From Methylopila turkensis (GTDB lineage Bacteria > Pseudomonadota > Alphaproteobacteria > Rhizobiales > Methylopilaceae): a DNA stretch of 64,000 nt. The stretch is taken from positions 987,610 to 1,051,609 of the forward strand of contig NZ_BSFL01000001.1 of the NCBI RefSeq assembly GCF_027922325.1. The letters are read 5' to 3'. This document shows positions 35,346 to 44,004 of the stretch, piece by piece. The translations under genes were made by a program, and so were the position numbers. Position 1 is the first letter of the stretch. The number at the start of each line of letters is the position of its first letter. The notes below the pieces were generated by a model. The model was not told where the DNA came from, ran no database searches, and was given only the letters and a program-made list of their open reading frames with translations.

Positions 35346-36358
35346 GGCGTCACCACGATCTTGCCCATGACCTCGCGGTCGCGGATCAGGCGCAGGCCCT
35401 CCGCCGCCTCCTCGAGCGGCAGCACCTTGTCGACGACCGGCTTCAGCGTCCCTTCCTGGATCATCTCCATGAGCGCCGACAGGTCGTCGTCGTAGAACGA
35501 GTTGGAGCCGATGATCTTGAGCTCGAAGCTCCAGATGTAGCGCAGGTCCTCCTTGGGATCGTGGCCGGCGGTCGCGCCGCAGGTCAGGATGGAGCCGCCG
35601 CGCTTCACGCATTTGAGCGAGGGCGCCCAGGTGTCGCCGCCGGTGAAGTTGATGACCACGTCGACGCCGCCGTCATAGCTGCGGCGCTGCGGCTTGCCGT
35701 ACTGCTGGATCGCCCACTTCGAGAAATCGGTCTCGCGGTAGTTCACCACGTGGTCGGCGCCGAGCTCCTTCAGCCGGTCCAGCTTGTCCTGGCTGCCGGC
35801 GCAGGCGACCACCTCGCAGCCGAGCTGCTTCAGCAGCATGACGCAGCCGGTGCCGACGCCGCCGGAGGCGCCCAGCACCAGCACCTTGTCGCCGGCCTTC
35901 ACCGTCTTGTGGGTGACGAGCATGCGGTGGGCGGTGCCGTAGGCGACGGGGAGCGAAGCCGCGTCCACGAAGCTCACCTTGTCCGGCATGCGGATAAGCT
36001 GGCCGGCCGAGACCTTGCAGTACTGGGCCATGCCGCCGTCGAGCATCTCGCCCATCAGGCCCTTGTTGGGGTAGAGCGGGTTGACCAGCACCCGGTCGCC
36101 GACGCTCCAGCCCTCGACGCCTTCGCCGACCTCCGTGATCTCGCCCGCCATGTCGAGGCCGATGACCACGGGCATCGGCACCTTGATGCCGGGCATGCCC
36201 TTCACGGTGAAGACGTCGTGGTAGTTGAACGACGACGCGCCGACGCGGATCACCACGTGGCCGGCGTCGGCGGTCGGGACGGGATGGTCGTCCACGACGA
36301 TCAGGTCGGAGACGTCGCCGTGCTGCTTCAGCAGCAGGGCCTTCATGGTCTTGGGCAT
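35342..36358 (-). CDS. Zinc-type alcohol dehydrogenase/quinone oxidoreductase-like protein
   Basis: 338 residues from the ATG at 36358 (AGAAGG upstream). MDR fold: SSFNYHDVFTVKGMP and PVVIGLDMAGEITEVGEGVEGWSVGDRVLV in the catalytic domain, VLVLGASGGVGTGCVMLLKQLG for NADPH binding. The structural-zinc cysteine cluster is absent, pointing to a quinone-oxidoreductase/enoyl-reductase subgroup. First enzyme after the ABC genes, separated from them by 226 bp holding a REP-like repeat. Confidence 0.9.
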   Translation of the reverse strand: MPKTMKALLLKQHGDVSDLIVVDDHPVPTADAGHVVIRVGASSFNYHDVFTVKGMPGIKVPMPVVIGLDMAGEITEVGEGVEGWSVGDRVLVNPLYPNKGLMGEMLDGGMAQYCKVSAGQLIRMPDKVSFVDAASLPVAYGTAHRMLVTHKTVKAGDKVLVLGASGGVGTGCVMLLKQLGCEVVACAGSQDKLDRLKELGADHVVNYRETDFSKWAIQQYGKPQRRSYDGGVDVVINFTGGDTWAPSLKCVKRGGSILTCGATAGHDPKEDLRYIWSFELKIIGSNSFYDDDLSALMEMIQEGTLKPVVDKVLPLEEAAEGLRLIRDREVMGKIVVTP

Positions 36359-36440
36359 CGATCGGCCTTCTCTCTCGCGGCGCTTTTCGCGCTTGTCGTT
36401 GGTGCAGTGTTTTTCGCCCTTCGGTGGAAAGGCGGATTTT

Positions 36441-36558
36441 CGTGTCCCGGCCTTGAGCCGGGACCCAGAGCCGCCACGCTTCCAGACAAGGCGTGGCGAC
36501 CGACAGCTTCGTTCTACGAAGGCGATGCGTCTGGGTCCCGGCTCGAGGCCGGGACAAG
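36441..36558. repeat. REP-like element between ABC and enzyme genes
   Basis: Arms GTCCCGGCCTTGAGCCGGGAC (21 bases; core stem GTCCCGG/CCGGGAC) and GGTCCCGGCTCGAGGCCGGG flank about 80 bp, so the unit has two hairpins and can pair end to end. It may act as an mRNA-stability or termination boundary within the cluster. Confidence 0.7.
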
Positions 36559-36584
36559 TGACGCCGCGCCTGCCAACACAGCTG

Positions 36585-37565
36585 TCACTTGATCGCCTTG
36601 GAGGCCTCATAGGGGCCGGTGGCGAAGGCGGCGTCGGGCAGTTCGCCCTTCACCGCGCCCACCGACTTGAACACCTCGAACGCGGTCTTGAGCGAGGCGA
36701 TGTCGGACGGCTCCAGCGTGACGGTGTAGATGCCGTCCCACAGCGCGGCGTAGGCCTTGGCGTCGTCCTCGCCCATGTTGGCTGCGGCGACCAGCGCCTT
36801 GGCGACGGCGGCCTTGTCGGCCTTGCCGAACTCGTAGGCCTTGCGCATGCCGGCGACGACCTTAGCGGCGCCGTCCGGGTTGGCCTTCAGCCATTCGTTG
36901 CGCATCAGGCCGACGCCGAGCACCGGCGGCGCGTCGCCCTTCGACAGCTTCTTCCACTCCTCGCGGAACGAGCCGATGCGGCGCAGCTTCACGTCCTTGA
37001 CGAGGGCGAGCGTCACGGTGCGCAGCGCGGCGGCGTCGATGTCCTTCTGCACCAGGAACTGCGCGAGGCGCGGGTCGTTGCCCGGCACCAGCGTGTAGTC
37101 GCCGGAGCCGAAGCCGTAGTTCTTTTCGAGGATCGCGGAGGCGATGGCGGCGGTGGCGCTGCCGGCGGGCGAGCCGCCGATCTTCTTGCCCTTCAGCTCC
37201 GCCATCGTCGTGATGGGCGAGTCCTCGGGCACGACGAAGTCGAGCTCGGCCACCTGCGTCGCGAGCACGATCGACAGCGGCAGGCCGTCGGCGGCGACGC
37301 TCATGGAGGCGGCGGCGGGGGCGGCGATCGCGAAGTCGATGCCGCCGGCGGCCAGCGCCTTGGTCGGCGCGTTGACGTCGGGGAACTTGACGTACTCGAC
37401 CTCGAGCCCCTCCTTCTCCATGAATTTCCCGGTCTCAAGCACGGCGCCGAAGCCGAGGCTGACGCCCGAGCTCCAGTAGCCGATGCGGACTTTTTCGGCG
37501 TGGGCCGGAGCCGCGGCTCCGAGGATGGCCGCAAGGGCGGCGGCGAGGACGGCTGTGCGCTTCAC
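36585..37565 (-). CDS. ABC transporter substrate-binding protein (SsuA/TauA/NMT1-like)
   Basis: 326 residues, GTG start. Sec signal peptide (about 1-23, cleaved after AHA). Family pattern: VRIGYWSSGVSLGFGAVLETGKFMEKEGLEVEYV, KALAAGGIDFAIAAPAA, MAELKGKKIGGSPAGSA. Periplasmic receptor for the permease and ATPase encoded just upstream in the operon. Related systems carry sulfonates, nitrate, aromatic acids or pyrimidine precursors; the ligand is not decidable here. Confidence 0.92.
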   Translation of the reverse strand: MKRTAVLAAALAAILGAAAPAHAEKVRIGYWSSGVSLGFGAVLETGKFMEKEGLEVEYVKFPDVNAPTKALAAGGIDFAIAAPAAASMSVAADGLPLSIVLATQVAELDFVVPEDSPITTMAELKGKKIGGSPAGSATAAIASAILEKNYGFGSGDYTLVPGNDPRLAQFLVQKDIDAAALRTVTLALVKDVKLRRIGSFREEWKKLSKGDAPPVLGVGLMRNEWLKANPDGAAKVVAGMRKAYEFGKADKAAVAKALVAAANMGEDDAKAYAALWDGIYTVTLEPSDIASLKTAFEVFKSVGAVKGELPDAAFATGPYEASKAIK

Positions 37566-37620
37566 GACGGCTGCTCCGAAATGGGGTTTGCGGGGCGTTG
37601 CGATTGACAGGACATGGGGA

Positions 37621-38457
37621 TCACGACTCTCCGGCGCGCCGTCTCCAGCGGAAGAGGCGGTTTTCGAGCGGCTTCAGGATGAGGGCTTCGAGCGCCAGCA
37701 TCAGCGTGACCAGCGTCAGCGTCCAGGCGAAGACCTGGTCGGTCTGCACCAGATCGGCGGCCTGCCGCAGGCGGTAGCCGACGCCGCTCGACGCGCCGAG
37801 CGTCTCGGCGACGAGGCTGACGCGGGCGCCGAAGCCGAAGGCGAGCCGGGCGGAGGAGAAGAACGGCGGCAGGATCGTCGGCAGGTAGATCTTCAGGAGC
37901 ACCTGCCGCCGCGGCATGCGGAACGTGCGCGCCAGCTCCACGTAGTCGGCGTTGACGGTCTTCGTGCCCTGCCAGACCGTGGTCAGGATCAGCGGCATCG
38001 CCGTCATGAACACCACGAAGATCGTGGTCCAGTTCGACAGCCCGAACCAGATCAGGGCGAAGATCGCCCAGATCGTCGAGGACACCGTGTTGATGACCGT
38101 CAGCACCGGCTCGAACATCGCGCCGAGCGTCTCGCTCGCGCCGAGCGCGAGGCCGAGCACGACGCCGACCACCGCGGCGAGCAGGAAGCCGATGACCACC
38201 CGCTCGAATGTGACGCCAAGGTCCTTCCAGAAGCCCGGCGAGGCGACGAGGTTGCTCCACGCCTCCCACACCCGGAGCGGCCCCGGCAGAACGAAGGCCG
38301 GCATGTTCCACGACGCCACCTGCCAGGCGAGCAGAAGCGCCGCGAGCAGCAGCAGCCGCAGCGCCGCGATCCGCCAGCCGCCCGGCCCGCCGGAGCGGGG
38401 AAGCGTGGGGCGGCCGGTGGCGGCCGCGGGATCGGTCGGGTCCATCGCCATCGTCAC
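37621..38457 (-). CDS. ABC transporter permease (SsuC/TauC-like)
   Basis: 278 residues, GTG start overlapping the ATPase stop (GTGA). Six helices and the cytoplasmic EAA-type loop ELARTFRMPRRQVLLKIYLP (E-L-A...G replaced by M-P), with FVLPGPLRVWEAW near the N-terminus typical of SsuC-like permeases. Forms the inner-membrane pore with the neighbouring ATPase. Confidence 0.93.
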   Translation of the reverse strand: MTMAMDPTDPAAATGRPTLPRSGGPGGWRIAALRLLLLAALLLAWQVASWNMPAFVLPGPLRVWEAWSNLVASPGFWKDLGVTFERVVIGFLLAAVVGVVLGLALGASETLGAMFEPVLTVINTVSSTIWAIFALIWFGLSNWTTIFVVFMTAMPLILTTVWQGTKTVNADYVELARTFRMPRRQVLLKIYLPTILPPFFSSARLAFGFGARVSLVAETLGASSGVGYRLRQAADLVQTDQVFAWTLTLVTLMLALEALILKPLENRLFRWRRRAGES

Positions 38458-39200
38458 AGGCTCCCGCGCAGCAGCCGCGCCTGCTCCGCGACCTCCGGGG
38501 ACAGCGGATCGCGGGGATAGGGCAGATCGATCGTCCGGGTCTCGCGCACGCGTCCGGGCCGCGGGTTCAGCACCACCACCTTGTGGGCGAGGACCACCGC
38601 CTCCTCGACGTCATGGGTGACGAACAGAAGCGTCATGCCCATGAGCTCCTTGATGCGCAGGACCTCCTCGTGCATCTGCGCGCGGATCGAGGGGTCGAGC
38701 TTCGAGAACGGCTCGTCCATCAGCAGGATCGACGGCCGGGTGACGAGGCTGCGGGCGAGCGCCACCCGGCTGCGCATGCCGCCGGAGAGCTCGTGCGGAT
38801 AGGCGTCGGCGAAGCCGGTGAGACCAACGAGCTCCAGCGTCTCGGCCACCCGCTCGCGCCGCTCCGCGCGACCGACGCCGCCGGCCTCCAGCCCGAACGA
38901 CACGTTCTGCGCCGCGGTGCGCCACGGCAGCAGGCGGTCGTCCTGGAACATGTAGGTCATCGACCGCCAGTCCTTGAACGCCTCGGCCGGGACGCCGTTG
39001 AGATAGACCTCGCCGGCGTCCGGCCGGACCAGGCCCGCGACGATGTTGAGGATCGTGCTCTTGCCGCTGCCGGACGCGCCGACGATCGCCACGATCGACC
39101 GCTCCGGCGCGTCGAGGTCGACGTTCTGCAGCACGTGCAGCGGCTCGCCCTCGCGGCGCGGAAACCACTTGCTGACGCCGCGGAGCTGGACGGATCCCAT
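38454..39200 (-). CDS. ABC transporter ATPase (SsuB/TauB-like)
   Basis: 248 residues. Walker A GASGSGKST near 41-49, Q-loop MFQDDRLLPWRT, signature LSGGMRSRVALARSL, Walker B ILLMDEP and H-loop FVTHDVEEA. The LLPWRT Q-loop is typical for nitrate/sulfonate/taurine importers. Only 3 bp after the GntR stop. Confidence 0.95.
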   Translation of the reverse strand: MGSVQLRGVSKWFPRREGEPLHVLQNVDLDAPERSIVAIVGASGSGKSTILNIVAGLVRPDAGEVYLNGVPAEAFKDWRSMTYMFQDDRLLPWRTAAQNVSFGLEAGGVGRAERRERVAETLELVGLTGFADAYPHELSGGMRSRVALARSLVTRPSILLMDEPFSKLDPSIRAQMHEEVLRIKELMGMTLLFVTHDVEEAVVLAHKVVVLNPRPGRVRETRTIDLPYPRDPLSPEVAEQARLLRGSL

Positions 39201-39203
39201 CGA

Positions 39204-39902
39204 TCAGGCGCCCAGCGTCGCGGTCGGCGGCGCCGGCGACAGCGCGGCGTGACGCATGCTCGCGAGCACCTTCTCCATGGTCATGGCGTGGAACGTCTCC
39301 ACGTGCCGGCGCGCGACGATTTCCGCGGCGTCGGCGTCGCCGGCGACGAGATGCTCGATCAACACGGCGTGGTCGTTCTCGATGTTCGGGCGGACGCGCT
39401 GCACGCCGAAGCCGAGCGCGACGAGACGTGTCATCTCGTCGAGCAGGCCGGAGAGCGTCCGGCACAGACGGTCGTTCCCGGAGGCGGCGGCGATCGCCAT
39501 GTGGAAGCTGCGGTTCGCCTCCATGAAGAAATCGATCTGGTCGCCCACGTCGCCCGGCATCTCGCCCCGGCAGATGCGCTCCAGGCGCTCGAGCAGCGCG
39601 CGGTTGACGCGGCCCGCCGCGAGCCGGGCGGCGAGCGGCTCCAACACCGCGCGCAGCGCGAACACCTCGTCGACGTCGCGCACCGTGACCGGGGCGACGC
39701 GATAGCCGTGGCGCGGCATCGAGGAGACGAGCCCGTCCTGCACCAGCCGCTGCAGCGCGATCCGCAGGCTGGCCTTGCCGAGCCCGAACCGCTCCATCAG
39801 CTCAGGCTCGGTGACGCGCGCCCCCGGCATGATGCGGCAAGACACGATCTCGCGCCGCAACAGGTCATAGGCTTGGCGGCCCTTCAGCGCGGCGTCGCTC
39901 AT
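39204..39902 (-). CDS. GntR-family (FCD domain) transcriptional regulator
   Basis: 232 residues from the ATG at 39902, which follows GGAG with 5-base spacing; in-frame starts at 39941, 39962 and 40001 have weaker sites. Winged HTH (YDLLRREIVSCRIMPGARVTEPELMERFGLGKASLRIALQRL) and FCD domain (NRSFHMAIAAASGNDRLCRTL, HAVLIEHLVAGDADAAE). Three bases separate it from the ABC ATPase, so it leads the nine-gene minus-strand cluster and likely represses it until the imported compound or its product binds. Confidence 0.9.
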   Translation of the reverse strand: MSDAALKGRQAYDLLRREIVSCRIMPGARVTEPELMERFGLGKASLRIALQRLVQDGLVSSMPRHGYRVAPVTVRDVDEVFALRAVLEPLAARLAAGRVNRALLERLERICRGEMPGDVGDQIDFFMEANRSFHMAIAAASGNDRLCRTLSGLLDEMTRLVALGFGVQRVRPNIENDHAVLIEHLVAGDADAAEIVARRHVETFHAMTMEKVLASMRHAALSPAPPTATLGA

Positions 39903-40261
39903 CGCGGCTCCGGTTGGGGAGAACTCCGGCGGTTGCGCCATGTCGGCCACGGCCACTGACATCTCCACGTGATATGGTGAGCAGCCTACCGTCGCCGTCA
40001 CGGCTGCTCAAGGGTTGGAGGCCGGCGCCCGCCCAGCGGCGGAAGGTCGCGTTCTGGCGTGGCGGACGGCGTCTCGCGATCACGGCTGCGTGGGTCCTCT
40101 TGCGCCGCAACAACCGTCGCCTAACTTCGCGATCGTCAGAACGGTCCGGGCCCCTCTGGCGACCCTCATCGAGGTCGTGATGTCGGACCTGCGCTTCCAC
40201 CATAGGGCGCAGCGTCACGGCTCGACGTGCGCGCGCCTGCGACCGCAAGGGCACGATCGCA
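39903..40261. other. Divergent promoter region, GntR cluster and TerC gene
   Basis: About 360 bp with no gene. It must hold promoters for the GntR-led cluster (minus) and the TerC gene (plus). Includes cacgtg at 39967-39972 near the alternative GntR starts. I looked for a yybP-ykoY manganese riboswitch, common ahead of TerC genes, and saw no convincing match. Confidence 0.5.
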
Positions 40262-41254
40262 ATGGAATTCCTCCCGTCGTTCTTGACCGCCGACATCGTC
40301 GGCAAGCCGGCCTGGCTGTGGCTGGCCTTCCTCGGCCTCGTCGCCGTGCTGCTGGCCTTCGACCTCGGCGTCCTCAACCGCAAGGGCAAGGAGCTCGGCG
40401 TCGCCGAGAGCCTGAAGCTCTCGGTGTTCTACATCGCCGTGGCGGTCGCCTTCGGCGGCTACATCTGGTGGTCGATGGGCCCCGAAGCCGGCATGAACTA
40501 CTACACCGGCTATGCGATCGAGAAGGCGCTCTCGATCGACAACGTCTTCGTCATCTCGCTGATCTTCGGCTATTTCGCGATCCCCCCGCGCTACCAGTAC
40601 CGCGCGCTGGTCTGGGGCATCCTCGCGGTGCTCGTGCTGCGCGGCGTCATGATCGGCGTCGGCGCCAAGCTGGTGCAGGACTACGACTGGATCATGCTGG
40701 TCTTCGGCGCCTTCCTCGCCTTCACCGGCGTGAAGATGCTGTTCGCCGGCGACGAGGAGGCCGACCTCTCCAAGAACAAGGCGGTGGCCTGGCTGTCGAA
40801 GCGCATGCGCGTGACGCCCGAACTGCACGGCGAGCGCTTCTTCGTGCGGCAGCCGCACCCCGTCACCGGCAAGCTGGTGCTGTGGACCACCCCGCTGTTC
40901 CTGGCGCTGGTGGTGATCAACATCGCCGACCTGGTGTTCGCGGTCGACTCGGTGCCGGCGATCTTCGCTATCACCACCGACACCTACATCGTGTTCACGG
41001 CGAACATCATGGCGGTGCTCGGCCTGCGCGCGCTCTACTTCGCGCTGGCCGCCATGGCGGCGCGCTTCGCCTACCTGAAGTACGCGCTGGCGCTCGTGCT
41101 GGTGTTCATCGGCGTGAAGATCTTCTGGGCGCACTTCTTCGGCAAGGTCGACCCGGCGATCTCGCTCGGCGTCACGCTCGCGCTGATCGCCGGCGGCGTG
41201 CTGGTGTCGCTGTGGAAGACCCGCGGCGAGGCCGAGACCAAGGCGATCGGCTAA
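40262..41254 (+). CDS. TerC-family integral membrane protein (Alx-like)
   Basis: 330 residues, about nine hydrophobic helices. TerC hallmarks: FDLGVLNRKGKE, GYAIEKALSIDNVFVISLIFGYF, LVVINIADLVFAVDSVPAIFAITTD with the two conserved Asp pairs. Members export or balance manganese and are tied to tellurite or alkaline resistance. The long AVAWLSKRMRVTPELHGERFFV insert before the second repeat matches the Alx branch. Monocistronic, ending in a strong hairpin. Confidence 0.92.
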   Translation: MEFLPSFLTADIVGKPAWLWLAFLGLVAVLLAFDLGVLNRKGKELGVAESLKLSVFYIAVAVAFGGYIWWSMGPEAGMNYYTGYAIEKALSIDNVFVISLIFGYFAIPPRYQYRALVWGILAVLVLRGVMIGVGAKLVQDYDWIMLVFGAFLAFTGVKMLFAGDEEADLSKNKAVAWLSKRMRVTPELHGERFFVRQPHPVTGKLVLWTTPLFLALVVINIADLVFAVDSVPAIFAITTDTYIVFTANIMAVLGLRALYFALAAMAARFAYLKYALALVLVFIGVKIFWAHFFGKVDPAISLGVTLALIAGGVLVSLWKTRGEAETKAIG

Positions 41255-41268
41255 GTCCCGTAAAGGGC

Positions 41269-41295
41269 GGCGCGTCCGGAGCTTCCGGGCGCGCC
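41269..41295. terminator. Hairpin between convergent TerC and MaoC genes
   Basis: GGCGCGTCCGGA-GCT-TCCGGGCGCGCC, a 12-bp stem with one G-U pair and 3-base loop. No U-run. Position between two convergent stops supports a bidirectional termination role. Confidence 0.6.
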
Positions 41296-41312
41296 TCTCG
41301 CCGGAAGGAACG

Positions 41313-41798
41313 TCAGGCCAGCTCGGCCTCGATCTCGTCGCGGCTCGGCACCAGCACCTGGGCCTCGCCGTCGAGCACCACCTTGTCGCCGACGCTGCAT
41401 GTGCAGAAGAACGTCACCCGCTGCCGGCCGGGGTCGAGCGCCGTGATCTCGACTTGGGTCGTGACCACGTCGCCGATGCGGACCGGCGCGCGGAACTTGA
41501 TCGTCTGCGACAGATACACGGCGCCCGGCCCCGGCAGGCGCGTGCCGAGCACCGCGGAGATCAGGCTCGCGGTGTAGAGCCCGTGGGCGATGCGGCCGCC
41601 GAAGCGGGTGTTGGCCGCATAGGCCTCCGACAGATGGATCGGATTGGTGTCGCCCGTCAGCGCCGCGAACGTGCGCACGCCGTCCTCGGAAACCTCGTGG
41701 CGAATCTCGGCCGTCTGGCCGACCGACAGGTCCTCGAAAGCGATCTGCGCGACGTGATCCTGCGGCGCGATCTCCGCAGGCGTGAAGGCAGCTGTCAT
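41313..41798 (-). CDS. MaoC-family (R)-specific enoyl-CoA hydratase-like protein
   Basis: 161 residues from the ATG at 41798. Hydratase 2 motif with catalytic D50 and H55 in AALTGDTNPIHLSEAYA, followed by FGGRIAHGLYTASLISAVLG. Hydrates trans-2-enoyl-CoA to (R)-3-hydroxyacyl-CoA; such proteins feed polyhydroxyalkanoate synthesis or act in fatty-acid metabolism. Stands alone, convergent with TerC. Confidence 0.9.
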   Translation of the reverse strand: MTAAFTPAEIAPQDHVAQIAFEDLSVGQTAEIRHEVSEDGVRTFAALTGDTNPIHLSEAYAANTRFGGRIAHGLYTASLISAVLGTRLPGPGAVYLSQTIKFRAPVRIGDVVTTQVEITALDPGRQRVTFFCTCSVGDKVVLDGEAQVLVPSRDEIEAELA

Positions 41799-42031
41799 GG
41801 GCGGTCGGGCCTTGATGCGAAAGCGGCGGCACTGTGGGACCGGCTTCGCTGCGGTGCAACGCGCCTTTCGGCTTAAGGCGAACGGCGCCGTGCCTACGCC
41901 TGTTAAACCGAAAATCAACCGCGGGGCGCCATCCTGACCGCTGTGGCCGATGCGCAGGAAGAATGTCCTCGCGCGCGTCCAGCAAGCGACGGCCGGGTCG
42001 GACCATGACCCCATGAAGAAGGATTTTTCAG

Positions 42032-42415
42032 ATGGCCCTCGACCACGCGATGCCGGTGCTCATCGTGGACGACTACAAGACCATGCTGCGCATCATCCGC
42101 AACCTGCTGAAGCAGATCGGCTTCGAGGACGTGGACGAGGCCGCCGACGGCTCCGAGGCGCTCGGCAAGATGCGCGACCGGCGCTACGGCCTCGTCATCT
42201 CCGACTGGAACATGGAGCCGATGACCGGCATTGAGCTGCTGCGCGAGGTCCGCGCCGACGAGAAGCTCAACCGCACCCCCTTCATCATGGTGACTGCGGA
42301 ATCGAAGACCGAGAACGTCATCGCCGCCAAGAAGGCCGGCGTGAACAACTACATCGTCAAGCCGTTCAACGCCGACACGCTCAAGGCCAAAATCAACGCG
42401 GTGTTCGGCGAATGA
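42032..42415 (+). CDS. cheY: CheY-like single-domain response regulator
   Basis: 127 residues, receiver domain only. Acidic pocket D13/D14, phospho-acceptor D58 (ISDWNMEPMTG), T88 and K110 are all in place; the WNM after the aspartate is typical of true chemotaxis CheY. Binds the flagellar switch when phosphorylated. ATGA overlap with the CheZ-like gene shows coupling. GAAGGA lies 8 bases before the ATG. Confidence 0.93.
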   Translation: MALDHAMPVLIVDDYKTMLRIIRNLLKQIGFEDVDEAADGSEALGKMRDRRYGLVISDWNMEPMTGIELLREVRADEKLNRTPFIMVTAESKTENVIAAKKAGVNNYIVKPFNADTLKAKINAVFGE

Positions 42416-43065
42416 CGCAGCGTGGCAGGACCAGGGAGGCCATGGCCGCGCCGTTCGACCGCGTGCGCGCCTATGTCGACCAGAAGCGCGAGGGCGAGGC
42501 GTCGTTCGGCGACGTGGTGGCGCTCGCGGAGATCACGGCGGATTCGATGCAGGCCTTCTTCGCCAGCATCGACACAGCGATCTACAAGGAGCTGCGCGAC
42601 ATCGCGGACTACATCACCCGCATGCGCTCCGAGATCGCTCTGCTGCAGGCGGGCGAGCTGCAGGCCGACCGCCTGCCGAGAGCCGGCGAGCATCTCGGCG
42701 CGATCGTGGTCGCGACCGAGGAGGCGACCAACGCCATCATGGAATGCGCCGAGGACATCCTGGCGGCCGCCGGCGCGGACGACGCGACGTTCCGCTCGGT
42801 CGTCAACGACAAGGTGATGGCGATCTTCGAGGCCTGCTCCTTCCAGGACCTGACCGGCCAGCGCATCGCCCGCGTGATCGAGACGCTCGAGCACATCGAG
42901 AAGCGCGTCGGCCGCTTCGCCGCGGCGGTCAATCCGGGGGGCGAAACCGAAGCCGTCGCCGAGGACGCCCGCGAGCGGCGCGCCCGCGAGCTGCTGCTGA
43001 ACGGCCCGCAGGACCGCGGCGTCGCCATCGCGCAGGACGACATCGACGCGCTCATGGCGAAGTGA
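42412..43065 (+). CDS. cheZ: CheZ-family CheY-P phosphatase
   Basis: 217 residues, almost wholly helical. The CheZ active-site helix FQDLTGQRIARVIETL places D146 and Q150 where E. coli uses D143 and Q147. The C-terminus, AQDDIDALMAK, resembles the CheY-binding peptide at the ends of CheZ and FliM. Removes phosphate from CheY-P. ATGA overlap with cheY. No cheA/cheW/flagellar genes are nearby, so this pair is detached from the main chemotaxis cluster. Confidence 0.92.
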   Translation: MTQRGRTREAMAAPFDRVRAYVDQKREGEASFGDVVALAEITADSMQAFFASIDTAIYKELRDIADYITRMRSEIALLQAGELQADRLPRAGEHLGAIVVATEEATNAIMECAEDILAAAGADDATFRSVVNDKVMAIFEACSFQDLTGQRIARVIETLEHIEKRVGRFAAAVNPGGETEAVAEDARERRARELLLNGPQDRGVAIAQDDIDALMAK

Positions 43066-43092
43066 GGCGCCGCCCCGGCGGCGTTCCGCCAG

Positions 43093-43115
43093 GCCCGCGC
43101 CCTAAGGGCGCGGGC
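43093..43115 (+). terminator. Hairpin after cheZ
   Basis: GCCCGCGCCC-TAA-GGGCGCGGGC, a perfect 10-bp GC stem with 3-base loop, 28 bp after the cheZ stop and 70 bp before lgt. No U-run; likely ends the cheYZ transcript. Confidence 0.6.
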
Positions 43116-43185
43116 TGACGCGGCCGATGGCGCCTTGACGCTCCGCGCGGCGGCGTCCATCACGGCGCGCCGCCCGGGAGCCGCC

Positions 43186-44004
43186 ATGCCGCTGTTCGCG
43201 ATCCCCTTTCCGATGATCGACCCGGTCCTCGTCTCGGTCGGACCGATCGCGATCCGCTGGTACGCGCTCGCCTATGTGGCGGGGCTGTTGATCGGCTGGT
43301 GGTTCGCCAAGCGCCTCGCCGGAAACGACGCGCTGTGGGGCGTCGTCCGGCGCCCGGCGCCCGAGCAGATCGACGACCTCATCCTCTACGTGGCCTTCGG
43401 CGTCGTGCTCGGCGGCCGCATCGGCTACGTGCTGTTCTACAACCCCGGCTACTACCTCGAGAATCCGATCGAGGCGCTGCAGGTCTGGCGCGGCGGCATG
43501 AGCTTCCATGGCGGTCTCGTCGGCGCGTCGCTCGGCGTCGCGCTGTTCGCGCGCGCGCGCGGCCTGCCGGCGATGCCGATCTTCGATCTCGCCTCGGCGG
43601 TCGCGCCGATCGGCCTGTTCTTCGGCCGGCTCGCGAACTTCATCAACGGCGAGCTTTACGGCCGCGTCACCGACGTTTCCTGGGCGATGGTGTTCCCGCA
43701 TGGCGGGCCAGAGCCGCGCCATCCGAGCCAGCTCTATCAGGCCGCGCTCGAAGGCCTCGCGCTGTTCATCCTTGTCCAGGTCCTCGTGCGCTCCGGGGCG
43801 CTGAAGCGTGCCGGCCTCGTGGGCGGCGCCTTCCTCGTCGGCTACGCCGTGTGCCGCATCATCGGCGAGGAGTTCCGGGAGCCGGACGCGCAGATCGGCT
43901 TCCTGCCCGGCGGCTTCACCATGGGCATGGCGCTGTCGGCGCCGATGCTCGCGCTCGGCCTCGTCGTGATCGTCCTCGCGCTGAAGCGCCCCCGTCCGGC
44001 ATGA
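43186..44004 (+). CDS. lgt: Prolipoprotein diacylglyceryl transferase
   Basis: 272 residues from the ATG at 43186 (GGGAG five bases upstream); open frame extends 17 codons further. Seven helices; Lgt signature GRLANFINGELYGR and RGGMSFHGGLVGA with the conserved His. Adds diacylglycerol from phosphatidylglycerol to the lipobox cysteine of prelipoproteins at the inner membrane. Its ATGA overlaps the methyltransferase start. Confidence 0.96.
   Translation: MPLFAIPFPMIDPVLVSVGPIAIRWYALAYVAGLLIGWWFAKRLAGNDALWGVVRRPAPEQIDDLILYVAFGVVLGGRIGYVLFYNPGYYLENPIEALQVWRGGMSFHGGLVGASLGVALFARARGLPAMPIFDLASAVAPIGLFFGRLANFINGELYGRVTDVSWAMVFPHGGPEPRHPSQLYQAALEGLALFILVQVLVRSGALKRAGLVGGAFLVGYAVCRIIGEEFREPDAQIGFLPGGFTMGMALSAPMLALGLVVIVLALKRPRPA

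Noticed and set aside
39903..40261. yybP-ykoY manganese riboswitch ahead of the TerC gene
   Set aside because: The conserved flanking and loop sequences of that riboswitch were not found in the leader.
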